Shown piece after piece: positions 35,998 to 44,442 of a DNA stretch of 58,726 bases. Source of the DNA: Sphingomonas sp. 32-66-10 (GTDB lineage Bacteria > Pseudomonadota > Alphaproteobacteria > Sphingomonadales > Sphingomonadaceae); NCBI GenBank assembly GCA_002280565.1, contig NCEF01000016.1, positions 1 to 58,726 of the forward strand, read 5' to 3'. A program made the position numbers and the translations under genes. How positions within the stretch are numbered: position 1 is the first letter of the stretch; each line of letters starts with the position of its first letter. The notes under the pieces are model-generated. The model was not told the DNA's origin, did no database searches, and saw nothing but the letters and a program-made list of their open reading frames with translations.

Positions 35998-37275
35998 ATG
36001 ACGCATCTCCTCACCCGCCTCGCCGCCGCAACCGCCTTGTTTGCGCTTCCTGCCACCGCCTCCGCGCAAGCAATGGACCCGGTCGCCCTGCGCGACGCCG
36101 CGCTCACGGATGATCTGGCCTATGAGATTACCGAAGGACTGACCACCGAAGTCGGCCCGCGCCTCGCGGGAACTGAGGCGGAGGCACGGGCGCGCGCTTG
36201 GGCGCTCAAAACGCTTACCGCGCTCGGCTTCAAGAATGTCCGCAACGAACCGTTCGAGATGAAGACCTGGGTGCGCGGAGTCGAAACGCTCGAAGTGCTC
36301 GCTCCCTTCCCCCAGCCGCTGCACCTCACCGCGCTCGGCAATTCGGGCGCGACCAGCGCCAAGGGGCTTGAGGCGGACATCGTTTATTTCCCCGACCTCG
36401 CCGCGCTCAACGCAGCGCCCGATGGCAGCCTCAGGGGGAAGATCGCCTTTGTAAGCCACGGCATGACCCGCACCCAGGACGGATCGCAATATGGCGCATT
36501 CGGTGCCGCCCGGCGCAGCGGGCCGACGGTGGCGGCGCGCAAGGGCGCGGCGGCGATCCTGATTCGCTCGATCGGCACCGATTATCACCGCAACCCGCAT
36601 ACCGGCGTGACCAATTTTGCCGAGGGCGTCGCGCCGATTCCCGCCGCTGCATTATCCCTTCCGGATGCGGAGCAGCTGGAGCGCATCCTGAAGCGCGGTC
36701 AGCCGGTAAAGGTCAAGCTGACCCTCACCCCGCGCCAGATCGGCACCACCGAATCGGGTAACGTCATCGCAGAGGTGCCGGGCAGCGATCCCGCCGCCGG
36801 CATGGTCGTGGTCGCCTGTCACCTCGACAGCTGGGACCTTGGCACCGGCGCGTTCGACGACGCCACCGGCTGTGGCATCGTGGCTGCCGCCGCCAAGCGG
36901 ATCATGGACGCTGGCACCCCGCGTCGCACGATCCGCATCCTGTGGGCGGGTGCCGAGGAAGTCGGCGTGTTCGGCGGAAAGGCCTATTTCGACTCGCACA
37001 AGAGCGAAAACCACGCGCTCGCCGCCGAATCGGACTTCGGGGCCGATCGCCGCGAGCGCGCCGGCGGCGGGGCGGATGTCGCCGCGCTGATCGCGGCGGG
37101 TGTCGCTGGCATCGACTTGCAACAGGATGGCAGCCGCTATTTCGACCTCCACCACACCCCCGACGACACGCTCGACAAGGTCGATCCGGCACAATTGCGC
37201 CAAAATGTTGCGGCATGGACCGCGATGCTCGCCGTCGTGGCCAACGCGCCTGAGGAAATCGGCCCGGTAAAGTGA
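35998..37275 (+). CDS. M28-family zinc peptidase with probable internal deletion
   Basis: A 425-residue exported peptidase (signal peptide ATALFALPATASAQA) of the M28 carboxypeptidase-Q-like group. Zinc and catalytic residues are visible: H275 and the bridging Asp in ACHLDSWDLGTGAFDDATG, the E320-E321 pair in AGAEEVGVFG, the Asp in AAESDFGAD and the last His in YFDLHHTPDDTLDK. In homologues I expect roughly 35-45 residues between SDFGADR and GGGADV; here they are almost joined (R351-R352). All ligand motifs survive, but a helix or loop near the active site would be missing. The frame is intact. AGGAGC lies just upstream of the ATG. Confidence 0.85.
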   Translation: MTHLLTRLAAATALFALPATASAQAMDPVALRDAALTDDLAYEITEGLTTEVGPRLAGTEAEARARAWALKTLTALGFKNVRNEPFEMKTWVRGVETLEVLAPFPQPLHLTALGNSGATSAKGLEADIVYFPDLAALNAAPDGSLRGKIAFVSHGMTRTQDGSQYGAFGAARRSGPTVAARKGAAAILIRSIGTDYHRNPHTGVTNFAEGVAPIPAAALSLPDAEQLERILKRGQPVKVKLTLTPRQIGTTESGNVIAEVPGSDPAAGMVVVACHLDSWDLGTGAFDDATGCGIVAAAAKRIMDAGTPRRTIRILWAGAEEVGVFGGKAYFDSHKSENHALAAESDFGADRRERAGGGADVAALIAAGVAGIDLQQDGSRYFDLHHTPDDTLDKVDPAQLRQNVAAWTAMLAVVANAPEEIGPVK

Positions 37276-37327
37276 TGCACCGCACCATTTCGGGTGGTCG
37301 CAAACCTTGCTGAGAGATGAATTTCCA

Positions 37328-37355
37328 TTGACGGACGCGTAACGGGCGCTATTCC
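37328..37355 (+). promoter_or_regulatory. candidate promoter of the small lipoprotein gene
   Basis: TTGACG (37328-37333) and TATTCC (37350-37355) with a 16-base spacer lie 62 bases upstream of the ATG at 37418. The -10 is imperfect, so this is tentative. Confidence 0.35.
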
Positions 37356-37417
37356 GACTAACTCGCACGGCAATCGGGCCGGGGCGAACCGAAATAGCTT
37401 TGCTTGGGAGCAAACGA

Positions 37418-37642
37418 ATGAAGAAGATTCTCATCGTCGCTGCCGCGACCGGCCTGATGTCGCTCGCTGCTTGCAACACGCCTGCTGCGAACAACACCGC
37501 CGAGAACGTCGCTGCCGGCATGGAAGCCGAAGCCGACAACATGGAAATGGTTGCCGACAACGCGACCAACGAAGTCGTCGAAGACGCGGCCGAGAACGCT
37601 GCCGACAACATGGAAGCAGCTGCCGACAACGTCGCTGGCTAA
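37418..37642 (+). CDS. small acidic lipoprotein with repeated motif
   Basis: A 74-residue lipoprotein: MKKILIVAAATGLMSLAAC with the lipobox cysteine at position 19. The mature part is almost entirely a low-complexity acidic repeat built on A-(D/E)-N-M-E-(A/M) units (for example EADNMEMVADNATNE, AADNMEAAADNV), rich in Ala, Asp, Glu, Asn and Met. It resembles entericidin-like or other small abundant envelope lipoproteins of sphingomonads. GGGAG precedes the ATG and a good terminator follows, so it is a monocistronic and probably well-expressed gene. Confidence 0.85.
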   Translation: MKKILIVAAATGLMSLAACNTPAANNTAENVAAGMEAEADNMEMVADNATNEVVEDAAENAADNMEAAADNVAG

Positions 37643-37683
37643 TTCCGGTTCGGCCTACCGGCTTGCTTGAGCCGGTCGAATCG

Positions 37684-37714
37684 AAAGGGCGTCCCTGCGG
37701 GGGCGCCCTTTTTT
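37684..37714 (+). terminator. intrinsic terminator after the small lipoprotein gene
   Basis: AAAGGGCGTCCC (37684-37695) pairs with GGGGGCGCCCTTT around a short loop and runs into TTTTTT (37709-37714). Confidence 0.88.
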
Positions 37715-37897
37715 CTTGGGCGGTGACCGCTGCGGGACATGTCGCTTGTCGATGATCAACGGCGTTTGATCGCCACCAGTGAACCTGATCGACTGGTTCA
37801 TGCCCCCAGTCGATGCGGCGTCGTCCCCATTGCGTCCCACGCCTAGCTGCGGACCTGCGTTCAGCCCCCGAACGCGTTGAACCCAAAGAGGTCCGTG

Positions 37898-38236
37898 ATG
37901 TTCTCCACTCTGTTCCGCACGGCCGCGCTCGGCGCGGTGCTGCTCCTTTCACATCCCGCCGCGGCTACCCCGGGCAAGTCGGTGACGGTACGCCACGCCG
38001 ATCTCGACCTCACGGCCGTGGCCGGAAGACAGACGCTCGAGCGGCGCATCGCGCATGCCGCCATGTCGGTCTGCGGCGGCCGTCCCGACTATCGCAACTT
38101 GACGGAAACCCGCGCGCACAACCGTTGCGTCGCCAGCGCGCTCGAATCCGCGCGACCTTCCATCGAACTTGCCGTTCGCAGCGCGGCCACGCGCCAGCTC
38201 GCTGCCCGCGACCAAAATGTCAGAGTAGCTCCCTGA
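37898..38236 (+). CDS. UrcA-family exported protein
   Basis: A 112-residue protein with a signal peptide (MFSTLFRTAALGAVLLLSHPAAA). The mature part has the UrcA pattern: VTVRHADLDLTAVAGRQTLERRI, then VCGGRPDYRN and NRCVASALESA, with the two conserved cysteines. The start at 37898 follows AAAGAGG. UrcA proteins are common in sphingomonads and their function is unknown. It is convergent with the LytTR response regulator. Confidence 0.88.
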   Translation: MFSTLFRTAALGAVLLLSHPAAATPGKSVTVRHADLDLTAVAGRQTLERRIAHAAMSVCGGRPDYRNLTETRAHNRCVASALESARPSIELAVRSAATRQLAARDQNVRVAP

Positions 38237-38244
38237 CATTCCCT

Positions 38245-38280
38245 GCTCCGCCCGGCGAATGGGTCGGGCGGAGCCTCTTT
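38245..38280 (+). terminator. terminator after the UrcA-family gene
   Basis: GCTCCGCCCG (38245-38254) pairs with CGGGCGGAGC (38265-38274) and is followed by CTCTTT. It lies between the convergent urcA-like and lytTR genes. Confidence 0.75.
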
Positions 38281-38291
38281 GCGGATCGGCA

Positions 38292-39035
38292 CTATCGGCC
38301 CGCCAGGATCGCCTTGACTGCGGCCTGATAGGTGCGTCCGATCCGCACCTGCGCATCGTCGATCAGCTCGGCGTACCACACCCCCAGCCCATCATGGCGC
38401 AACTTCACGATGCGGTCGCGCCGCACGATCACCGACCGATGCAAACGGATGAAGCGTTCCGGGTTCAACCGTCGCTCCAGCTCGCTGATCGTCTGGTGGA
38501 TCAGATAGCTGCGCCCGCCGATGCTCAATCGCATATAGTCGCGTTCTGCGTCGATCCGCTCGATATCATCGGCGCTGATCCGAATCATTTCCGACCGATG
38601 CGGGACCCAGAAATCCTCGATCCAGCGGGAGGGCGGTGGTGCGGGGTCGCCGCTCCGCAGCCCCTTCGCCTCGGCCGCCCGGGCGACGGCACGCGCCAGC
38701 CGCTCGGCGCTGACTGGCTTCAGCACATAATCCACCGCCGCAACCTCGAACGCGGCCACGGCATGCTGGTCGAATGCGGTGCAGAAGATCACCGCCGGCC
38801 GGTGCAGTGCGCGCGCCAGCGACTGCGCGACCGAGATTCCGTCGCAATGCGGCATGGCGATATCGAGCAGGACCAGATCCGGCTTCAACACATCGATCAG
38901 GCGCAGCGCCGCGTCGCCATCCACCGCCGTGCCGACCAGGTCCACCTGATCCAGCCCCGCGCACAATATCTGCATCCGCTCGACCGCCAGTGGCTCGTCA
39001 TCGACGATCAGCGTGCGCAGCCGCTCAGCAACCAT
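38292..39035 (-). CDS. LytTR-type response regulator
   Basis: A 247-residue regulator of the LytR/AlgR type. The receiver domain (residues 1-120) has D12-D13, phospho-acceptor D58 in LVLLDIAMPHCDG and the lysine in YVLKPV. The C-terminal LytTR DNA-binding domain (about 145-245) shows IERIDAERDYMRLSIGGRSYL, RLNPERFIRLHRSVIVRRD and IGRTYQAAVKAIL. Its start overlaps the end of the histidine kinase gene by 11 bases. The target genes are unknown; LytTR regulators often control extracellular or envelope functions. Confidence 0.94.
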   Translation of the reverse strand: MVAERLRTLIVDDEPLAVERMQILCAGLDQVDLVGTAVDGDAALRLIDVLKPDLVLLDIAMPHCDGISVAQSLARALHRPAVIFCTAFDQHAVAAFEVAAVDYVLKPVSAERLARAVARAAEAKGLRSGDPAPPPSRWIEDFWVPHRSEMIRISADDIERIDAERDYMRLSIGGRSYLIHQTISELERRLNPERFIRLHRSVIVRRDRIVKLRHDGLGVWYAELIDDAQVRIGRTYQAAVKAILAGR

Positions 39036-40158
39036 GGATCGTCACCGGAACACGGATGGTCACGGCGAACCCACCCTCGGGGCGCGGCCCGGCCTCCAGT
39101 GACGCCGCGTCTCCGAACCGCACGGTCAATCGGTCGCGAACATTTCGCAGGCCGACGCACGTGCCTTTTGCCCCCTGTACGCCTTCGCCATCGTCGATCA
39201 CCGCAATCTCGAGCATTGTGCCGTCGATCCGCGCGCGGACGCTGACCTCGACCGGACGACGCGCGGGCGCCACACCATGCTTGATCGCATTCTCGACCAG
39301 CGGTTGAAGCAATAGCCCGGGCACGCAGGCGCGCTCCGCCTCCGGTGCGATGTCGAACGCGCTGCGCAGCCGCTGGGGAAAGCGGATCGCCTCGATCTCC
39401 AGATACAGGCGCTGCAACGCGATCTCGTCAGCCAGCGGTACATCCTCGGTCGGCTCGGCAGACAGGCTGGTGCGGAAAAACGTCGACAGGTTGAGGATCA
39501 TCGTTTCGGCATCCTCGCGCCGCCCGGCCATCACCAGCGACGAGATCGAGTTGAGCGTATTGAACAGGAAATGCGGATTCACTTGATAGCGGAGCGCGCG
39601 CAGCTCCGCGGTCTGGGCCGCGGTGCGCAGCCGCGCCGCCTCCCGCTCCGACGCACGCACCGCTCCGGCATAGGACAAGGCAAGGTAGAGAATCGCCCAG
39701 GCGAGGTTGAAGAAATACCAGTGGATCGCATTGTCCGCGATTACATGGGCGGGCCCCTTCTTCTCCTCATGCGCCTCCTGCGACTCGCGCGTCGCGGACT
39801 TCTCCGCGTCCGACTTTTCCAGTTCGGGCTTTGGATCGACGACATAAAAGGACAGATAGTTGACCGTCGAATATGCGGTGGACGACACCGCCGCGAACAG
39901 GAATGCCGCCGCGACGCGTAACCGCAGGCTGCGCTGCTCCAATGGACGCAGCGCCAGATACATCAACGTCGTGAAGCCAATCCCGAACAGCGACACCCAA
40001 GCACGGTTGTCGAGCATTACCCAGTGATCCGGGTAATCCATGATCCAGGCGCGCAGCGTGACGCTGACATAGTAAAACGCCCAGAAGCCGATGATCGACA
40101 GCACCGCAACGCGCGGCGGGACCGTGAATTGGGAGGGCGCGTGCGGGTGATTGGCCAT
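39025..40158 (-). CDS. LytS-type sensor histidine kinase
   Basis: A 377-residue sensor kinase of the His_kinase (PF06580-like) class. Several membrane helices occupy residues 15-165, interrupted by a charged stretch (KPELEKSDAEKSATRES). The phospho-acceptor region is RYQVNPHFLFNTLNSISS (H196), followed by the ATPase N-box QPLVENAIKHG and the glycine box IDDGEGVQGAKGTCVGLRNV. The start at 40158 (MANHPHAPS) is chosen; the frame is open for 64 more codons of Arg-rich sequence that looks non-coding. It forms an operon with the LytTR regulator. Confidence 0.92.
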   Translation of the reverse strand: MANHPHAPSQFTVPPRVAVLSIIGFWAFYYVSVTLRAWIMDYPDHWVMLDNRAWVSLFGIGFTTLMYLALRPLEQRSLRLRVAAAFLFAAVSSTAYSTVNYLSFYVVDPKPELEKSDAEKSATRESQEAHEEKKGPAHVIADNAIHWYFFNLAWAILYLALSYAGAVRASEREAARLRTAAQTAELRALRYQVNPHFLFNTLNSISSLVMAGRREDAETMILNLSTFFRTSLSAEPTEDVPLADEIALQRLYLEIEAIRFPQRLRSAFDIAPEAERACVPGLLLQPLVENAIKHGVAPARRPVEVSVRARIDGTMLEIAVIDDGEGVQGAKGTCVGLRNVRDRLTVRFGDAASLEAGPRPEGGFAVTIRVPVTIHGC

Positions 40159-40279
40159 CACGTCATCTAACGTGATCGCCCTTTCCAATACCACTAACGC
40201 AAGGCGCGTTGGTCGAAGCGAATAGGCCGTCCGTCGAAAGCCAGTTGGTACGCGGCGCACATCGCGCACCGCTACGCGA

Positions 40280-40573
40280 TCAGAGCCGCTCCACCGCGCG
40301 TTCAATCTTGCGCAGCACCGCGCGGTCGCCGGCTGGTGCATCCGCCGCATCCTGGGCCAGCGCCATCAGGCGGATCGCGCCAAAGCTTGCCGCCAACCCC
40401 TTGAGCCGCAGCGCGGCACCGCGCCAGCTTTCCGGGTCATCGGCCTTCGCCAACCCCTCCAGCGCGCGCTTCGCGCTTTCGAGGAACGCCCCGCGAAGCT
40501 CCGCGATCAGCCCGGGCTCATCGCCCACCGCCGCCGCCAGAGTCGCATCGATTGCACCGGGATCATACGCCAT
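40280..40573 (-). CDS. Hpt-like domain protein lacking the phospho-histidine
   Basis: A 97-residue helical protein that aligns by eye to histidine phosphotransfer (Hpt) domains: acidic N-terminal helices (LIAELRGAFLESAKRALEGL), W50, then AALRLKGLAASFGA. Active Hpt proteins have AAHxLKGSAxxxGA; here leucine 55 replaces the histidine and leucine 60 the serine. It therefore cannot accept phosphate at the usual site and may be a phosphorelay-derived adaptor or inhibitor. It lies just upstream of the LytS operon on the same strand, 121 bases before it, and is divergent from the TipN-like gene. Confidence 0.65.
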   Translation of the reverse strand: MAYDPGAIDATLAAAVGDEPGLIAELRGAFLESAKRALEGLAKADDPESWRGAALRLKGLAASFGAIRLMALAQDAADAPAGDRAVLRKIERAVERL

Positions 40574-40654
40574 GCCTGACTCTAGATTCGGCGTGCTTAA
40601 TGAGTGGTTTCACAATGCTAGGCGGCGATGGTGCGATTGTGCTAAACCGGGACG

Positions 40655-42952
40655 ATGAACGGGGGAACGAACAAGATCGGGCCGCGTCCGCTCGACGATG
40701 CGGATGACGAACTGCTGCTCGTCGAACAGGCGCCAGAACCGATCACGGCCACGCCCGCGACGGATGTTGCGGATGAAGCCGAACCACAGGCGCTGCGGAC
40801 GCCCTGGCTCGCCGCTACGCTCGCCATCGGGCTGGTCATTGCATGGATCGGGATGGCCGGCTGGCTGCTGCAACCGCTAGTTGCCGCGCCGCCGCCCCCT
40901 GCCCAGCTGGTTCAGCTGATTGCGGCGCTGTGCGTGCCGCCCGCACTGATCGGCATCCTGTGGCTGCTCGCCCAGCGCAACAGCGCGGCGGAAGCGCGTC
41001 GCTTCGGCCAGACCGCACGCGCCATGCGGGCCGAGGCCGCGAGCCTGGAACGCGTCGTCGCCACCCTGTCGCGCAAGATCGAGGCGAACCGCGTCGAACT
41101 CGCCGATCAAACGACCGCGCTGATGGCGATGGGCGACCGCGCCGCCGAACGGCTTCAGGCAATTTCCAACGGCATGGCCGCCGAAGCCCGCGCCGTCTCC
41201 GACAGCGCACAGAACCTGGTCGACAGCAGCAGCGCCGCCGAAAAGAGCGTCGGCATCGTCCTGTCCTCGCTGCCACGCGCGCATGAAGAGATGACCGGCA
41301 TGGCTGCCACGCTCGACGCGGCAGGAATGAAGGCCAGCGAACATGCCTCCGCGCTCGACGCGCAGCTCGTCGCGCTCGGCGAGCGCGGGCGTGAGGCGGA
41401 CAACATCGCCGGTGGCGCCGCCCAGCGCCTCGCCGCGCACATCGCCCGCATGGAAGCGACCAGCGAGAATGCCGGCACCAAGCTGGAGGGCGTCGCCGCC
41501 AGCATGTCCGAAACGGTCGACGCGATGCTCGACCGCGCCGCCGCCGCCGTGGACGAAGCGCGCAAGGGCATTGCGGCACAGGGCGAGGCAATGCTCGCCA
41601 TGCTCGCCGCCAATCAGGCTTCGCTCGACAAGGCCGGGCGCGACAGCATCGACACTGTCGGTACGCGCATCGGTGAGGTCGAGGAGACGATCGGTCGTAT
41701 CGCCGACCGGCTGGGCGAGGAACAGACCCGCGTCGACATCCTGCTCGCCTCGGTCACCGGGGGCATTGCCCAGGCGGATGGCCAGCTATCGGCGTTGCAC
41801 AGCCACGGGATGCAGCGCACCCAGGCGCTGTCGGCCGCGATCAGTGCGCTCGACAGCTCCGCCGGCGCGATGACCGAAACGCTGCGCGACGGCGATGCCA
41901 CTGCGCGCCGCGTCATCGCCACTGCCGAAGAGCTGCTGACCGCGCTCGACGCCTCGGCGCGGGAAATGGACGAGACCATGCCCGAGGCGCTGGTGCGGCT
42001 TGAGGAGCGGATCGGCGCGACGCGCGGCGTCATCGCCGCGTCGAAGCCCGAATTGCTCGCGCTCGTCACCGCTGCCGAAAGCACCCATGACGCGATCGAA
42101 GCGATTGCCGATGTCGTCCGCACCCAGCGCGACATGCTGGCCAAGACCCAGGCGTCGCTGCTCGAATCGCTCGAAGACGGACAGGCCAAGACTGCCCAGC
42201 TGGAGGATGTCGTCGACCGCGCCATCGCCAATGCGCGCCGCTTCGCCGAGGACGCCGCGCCCCAGCTCGTCGATGCGCTGCTCCGCATCCGCGAAACCGC
42301 CAATGCCGCGTCGGATCAGGCACGCGCCGCGCTCGCCAGCATTGTGCCCGAAGCGACCCGTCAGCTTGAAGACGCTGGCTCCGCCGCGCTGCGCCGTGCA
42401 CTCGACGCGAGCGTGCGCACCCAGTTGATCGAGCTGGGCGAAGTGACTCAGGGCGCGGTCAACGCCGCCGCGCGCGCCAGCGAACGGCTGGCACAGCAGA
42501 TGCTGTCGATCCACGACGCCTCGGCGCAGGTCGAGGCGCGGATCGACGAAGCCCGTGCCGAACGCGAAAACGCGGATCGCGACAATTTCGCGCGCCGCGT
42601 ATCGCTGCTGGTCGAAGCGCTCAACTCCGCCTCGATCGACATCTCCAAGGCGTTCGCGCACGAAGTGTCCGACAGCGCCTGGGCGGCGTATCTGAAGGGC
42701 GACCGCGGCGTCTTCACCCGCCGCGCCGTCCGCCTGCTCGACAGCGGCCAGGCCCGCGAAGTCTCATCGCTGTATGAGGGCGACCCCGACTTCCGCGAGC
42801 AGGTCAACCGCTACATCCACGATTTCGAAGCGATGCTGCGTCAGGTCCTCGCCCTGCGCGACGGCGCGCCGCTGGGCGTGACGTTGCTCTCGTCCGACAT
42901 GGGCAAGCTCTACGTCGCACTGGCACAGGCGATCGAACGGCTGCGGGGTTAA
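40655..42952 (+). CDS. large membrane-anchored coiled-coil protein, TipN-like
   Basis: A 765-residue protein with two N-terminal membrane helices (about 52-76 and 84-106), a long Ala-rich coiled coil (about 115-640, heptad-like helices such as LERVVATLSRKIEANRVELA) and a compact conserved-looking C-terminus (WAAYLKGDRGVFTRRAVRLL ... REQVNRYIHDFEAMLRQVLA). This layout matches TipN, the alphaproteobacterial pole marker of Caulobacter, and the C-terminal block is the part I associate with that group. A role in polarity or division is inference. It starts 81 bases from the divergent Hpt-like gene and ends on a palindromic GGTTAACC shared with the convergent neighbour. Confidence 0.75.
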   Translation: MNGGTNKIGPRPLDDADDELLLVEQAPEPITATPATDVADEAEPQALRTPWLAATLAIGLVIAWIGMAGWLLQPLVAAPPPPAQLVQLIAALCVPPALIGILWLLAQRNSAAEARRFGQTARAMRAEAASLERVVATLSRKIEANRVELADQTTALMAMGDRAAERLQAISNGMAAEARAVSDSAQNLVDSSSAAEKSVGIVLSSLPRAHEEMTGMAATLDAAGMKASEHASALDAQLVALGERGREADNIAGGAAQRLAAHIARMEATSENAGTKLEGVAASMSETVDAMLDRAAAAVDEARKGIAAQGEAMLAMLAANQASLDKAGRDSIDTVGTRIGEVEETIGRIADRLGEEQTRVDILLASVTGGIAQADGQLSALHSHGMQRTQALSAAISALDSSAGAMTETLRDGDATARRVIATAEELLTALDASAREMDETMPEALVRLEERIGATRGVIAASKPELLALVTAAESTHDAIEAIADVVRTQRDMLAKTQASLLESLEDGQAKTAQLEDVVDRAIANARRFAEDAAPQLVDALLRIRETANAASDQARAALASIVPEATRQLEDAGSAALRRALDASVRTQLIELGEVTQGAVNAAARASERLAQQMLSIHDASAQVEARIDEARAERENADRDNFARRVSLLVEALNSASIDISKAFAHEVSDSAWAAYLKGDRGVFTRRAVRLLDSGQAREVSSLYEGDPDFREQVNRYIHDFEAMLRQVLALRDGAPLGVTLLSSDMGKLYVALAQAIERLRG

Positions 42953-43173
42953 CCCCAACGCAGCCGGAAAAAATCGCCAACCAGGTCGCCGGCCGCGGCA
43001 TCCGCGCCCGCCGCCAATGCTGCAGCGGCAGCGAGATCGAAGTCGCGGGTCTTTACAAATTCGGCGACGGCAGCGCCCGCAGCCATCATTGAGATGTGCG
43101 CGGCATGCAACTTCACATAAGCAATCAACGCTCCCACGACGACTGCGGGAATAAGCAGCAACGGACCAGCCAT
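42949..43173 (-). CDS. small membrane protein
   Basis: A 74-residue protein with one clear membrane helix (GPLLLIPAVVVGALIAYVKL) and an Ala-rich, probably helical remainder (DLAAAAALAAGADAAAGDLV). It overlaps the end of the TipN-like gene by four bases on the opposite strand. No family is recognised. Confidence 0.6.
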   Translation of the reverse strand: MAGPLLLIPAVVVGALIAYVKLHAAHISMMAAGAAVAEFVKTRDFDLAAAAALAAGADAAAGDLVGDFFRLRWG

Positions 43174-43264
43174 GTTTGATCTCCCTAGCGCGCCGGCATC
43201 GCTCCGGCGGCCACAAGGCTAGCGCACGCTCCGCGAGGAAATACGGTCACGATCTGACGAAGGA

Positions 43265-44434
43265 CTACTCCTTCGCCGCCGCCTGCACCTTTAACGCAAA
43301 CGCCATCCGATCCTGCGCCAGCGCACGGTCGCTGGCGCGCGGCCAAGCCGCGCTGGTGACGATGACCAGCTTGTTGGCCGGATCGACGATGATCGATTGC
43401 CCGAAAATCCCCTGCGCGGCGAACACGCCGCCCGGCGGCACCCACCATTGATAGCCATAGCCGCCGCCAGGGAAGCTCACCTGCGCCTTGGTCGCGTCCG
43501 CAAACCAGCCGGCGGGGACGATGCCCTTCCCGCCCTCCAGCGCCATCTGGCCGATGCGCCCATAATCGCGCAACGACACCGACAGGCAGCATCCCGACAC
43601 TTCCGCCCCGGTCTGATCGGTCATCCAGAACGCGTCGCGCTCCATGCCGTATGGCTTCCAGATCTTCTCTTCGAGATAGGCCGATAGCGACTTGCCCGTC
43701 GCGCGGCGGACCAGCACGCCGATCAGGTTGGTCTCGCCAGTCTTGTAGACGAACTTGACCCCCGGATCGCTCTCACGCGGCAGCTTGCGCATGTAGAAGA
43801 CGGTCGGGTCCTGTCCGGCCGACACCGCCTCGGCGAACATGCGCGCCACGTCGCTATTGGGGTTGGTGTAATCCTCGTTCCACTTCACCCCCGACGTCAT
43901 CGTCAGCAGCTGGCGGATCGTCACCCCGTCATAGCCCGCCCCGGCCAGATCGGGGATGTAACGCGTCACCGGATCGTCGATCGACTTGATGTATCCGTCC
44001 TTGATCGCCGCCCCGACCAGGGTCGATGTCACCGACTTGGCCACCGAAAAGCTGGTCCAGCGCCCCTCCGGGCCATAGCCGCGCGCGTAACGCTCCAGCC
44101 GCACCTTGCCGTCCTGCAGCACCAGCAGCCCGGTCATATTCTGCGCCGCCATGAACGCGGAGACATCCGTCTCGGCGATCGGCAGCGGCGCACCCTTGGG
44201 CAGCGCGCGGACCTTGCGCCCGGCCTTGGCGATTGTGCCGGGGAAGATCGTCTCCATGGCGGGGAAGTTGCGGTACCGCTCCTCCTGCGACCAGAACAGC
44301 ACGGCGGCCCCGACCTGGCGCAGCTTCGTCACGTCCTGCGGCGCGGCTTGCGTAGCGGGCGGCGGCGTTCCTGCACCCGCAGCACAGCTCGCCAATGCCA
44401 GCGCGCTGAGCGCTACTCCCCATGCCCGCATCAT
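43265..44434 (-). CDS. serine hydrolase, beta-lactamase (class C-like) family lipoprotein
   Basis: A 389-residue protein of the beta-lactamase/esterase superfamily. The lipobox LALASC (Cys17) predicts lipid anchoring. The SxxK motif is S130-V-A-K133 (TSFSVAKSVTSTLVG), with YKTGETNLIG in the Tyr-containing region and the YGYQWWVPPG ... FAAQGIFGQSI block near the C-terminus. Such proteins include esterases and peptidases as well as beta-lactamases; substrate class cannot be told. The start at 44434 follows AGGGAGAGCG. The cyclopropane synthase homologue lies eight bases upstream in the same direction. Confidence 0.88.
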   Translation of the reverse strand: MMRAWGVALSALALASCAAGAGTPPPATQAAPQDVTKLRQVGAAVLFWSQEERYRNFPAMETIFPGTIAKAGRKVRALPKGAPLPIAETDVSAFMAAQNMTGLLVLQDGKVRLERYARGYGPEGRWTSFSVAKSVTSTLVGAAIKDGYIKSIDDPVTRYIPDLAGAGYDGVTIRQLLTMTSGVKWNEDYTNPNSDVARMFAEAVSAGQDPTVFYMRKLPRESDPGVKFVYKTGETNLIGVLVRRATGKSLSAYLEEKIWKPYGMERDAFWMTDQTGAEVSGCCLSVSLRDYGRIGQMALEGGKGIVPAGWFADATKAQVSFPGGGYGYQWWVPPGGVFAAQGIFGQSIIVDPANKLVIVTSAAWPRASDRALAQDRMAFALKVQAAAKE

Positions 44435-44442
44435 CGCTCTCC

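Noticed and set aside
40597-40611. A possible CtrA site (TTAA-N7-TTTC) between the Hpt-like and TipN-like genes
   Set aside because: Two mismatches in one half-site make it indistinguishable from chance.
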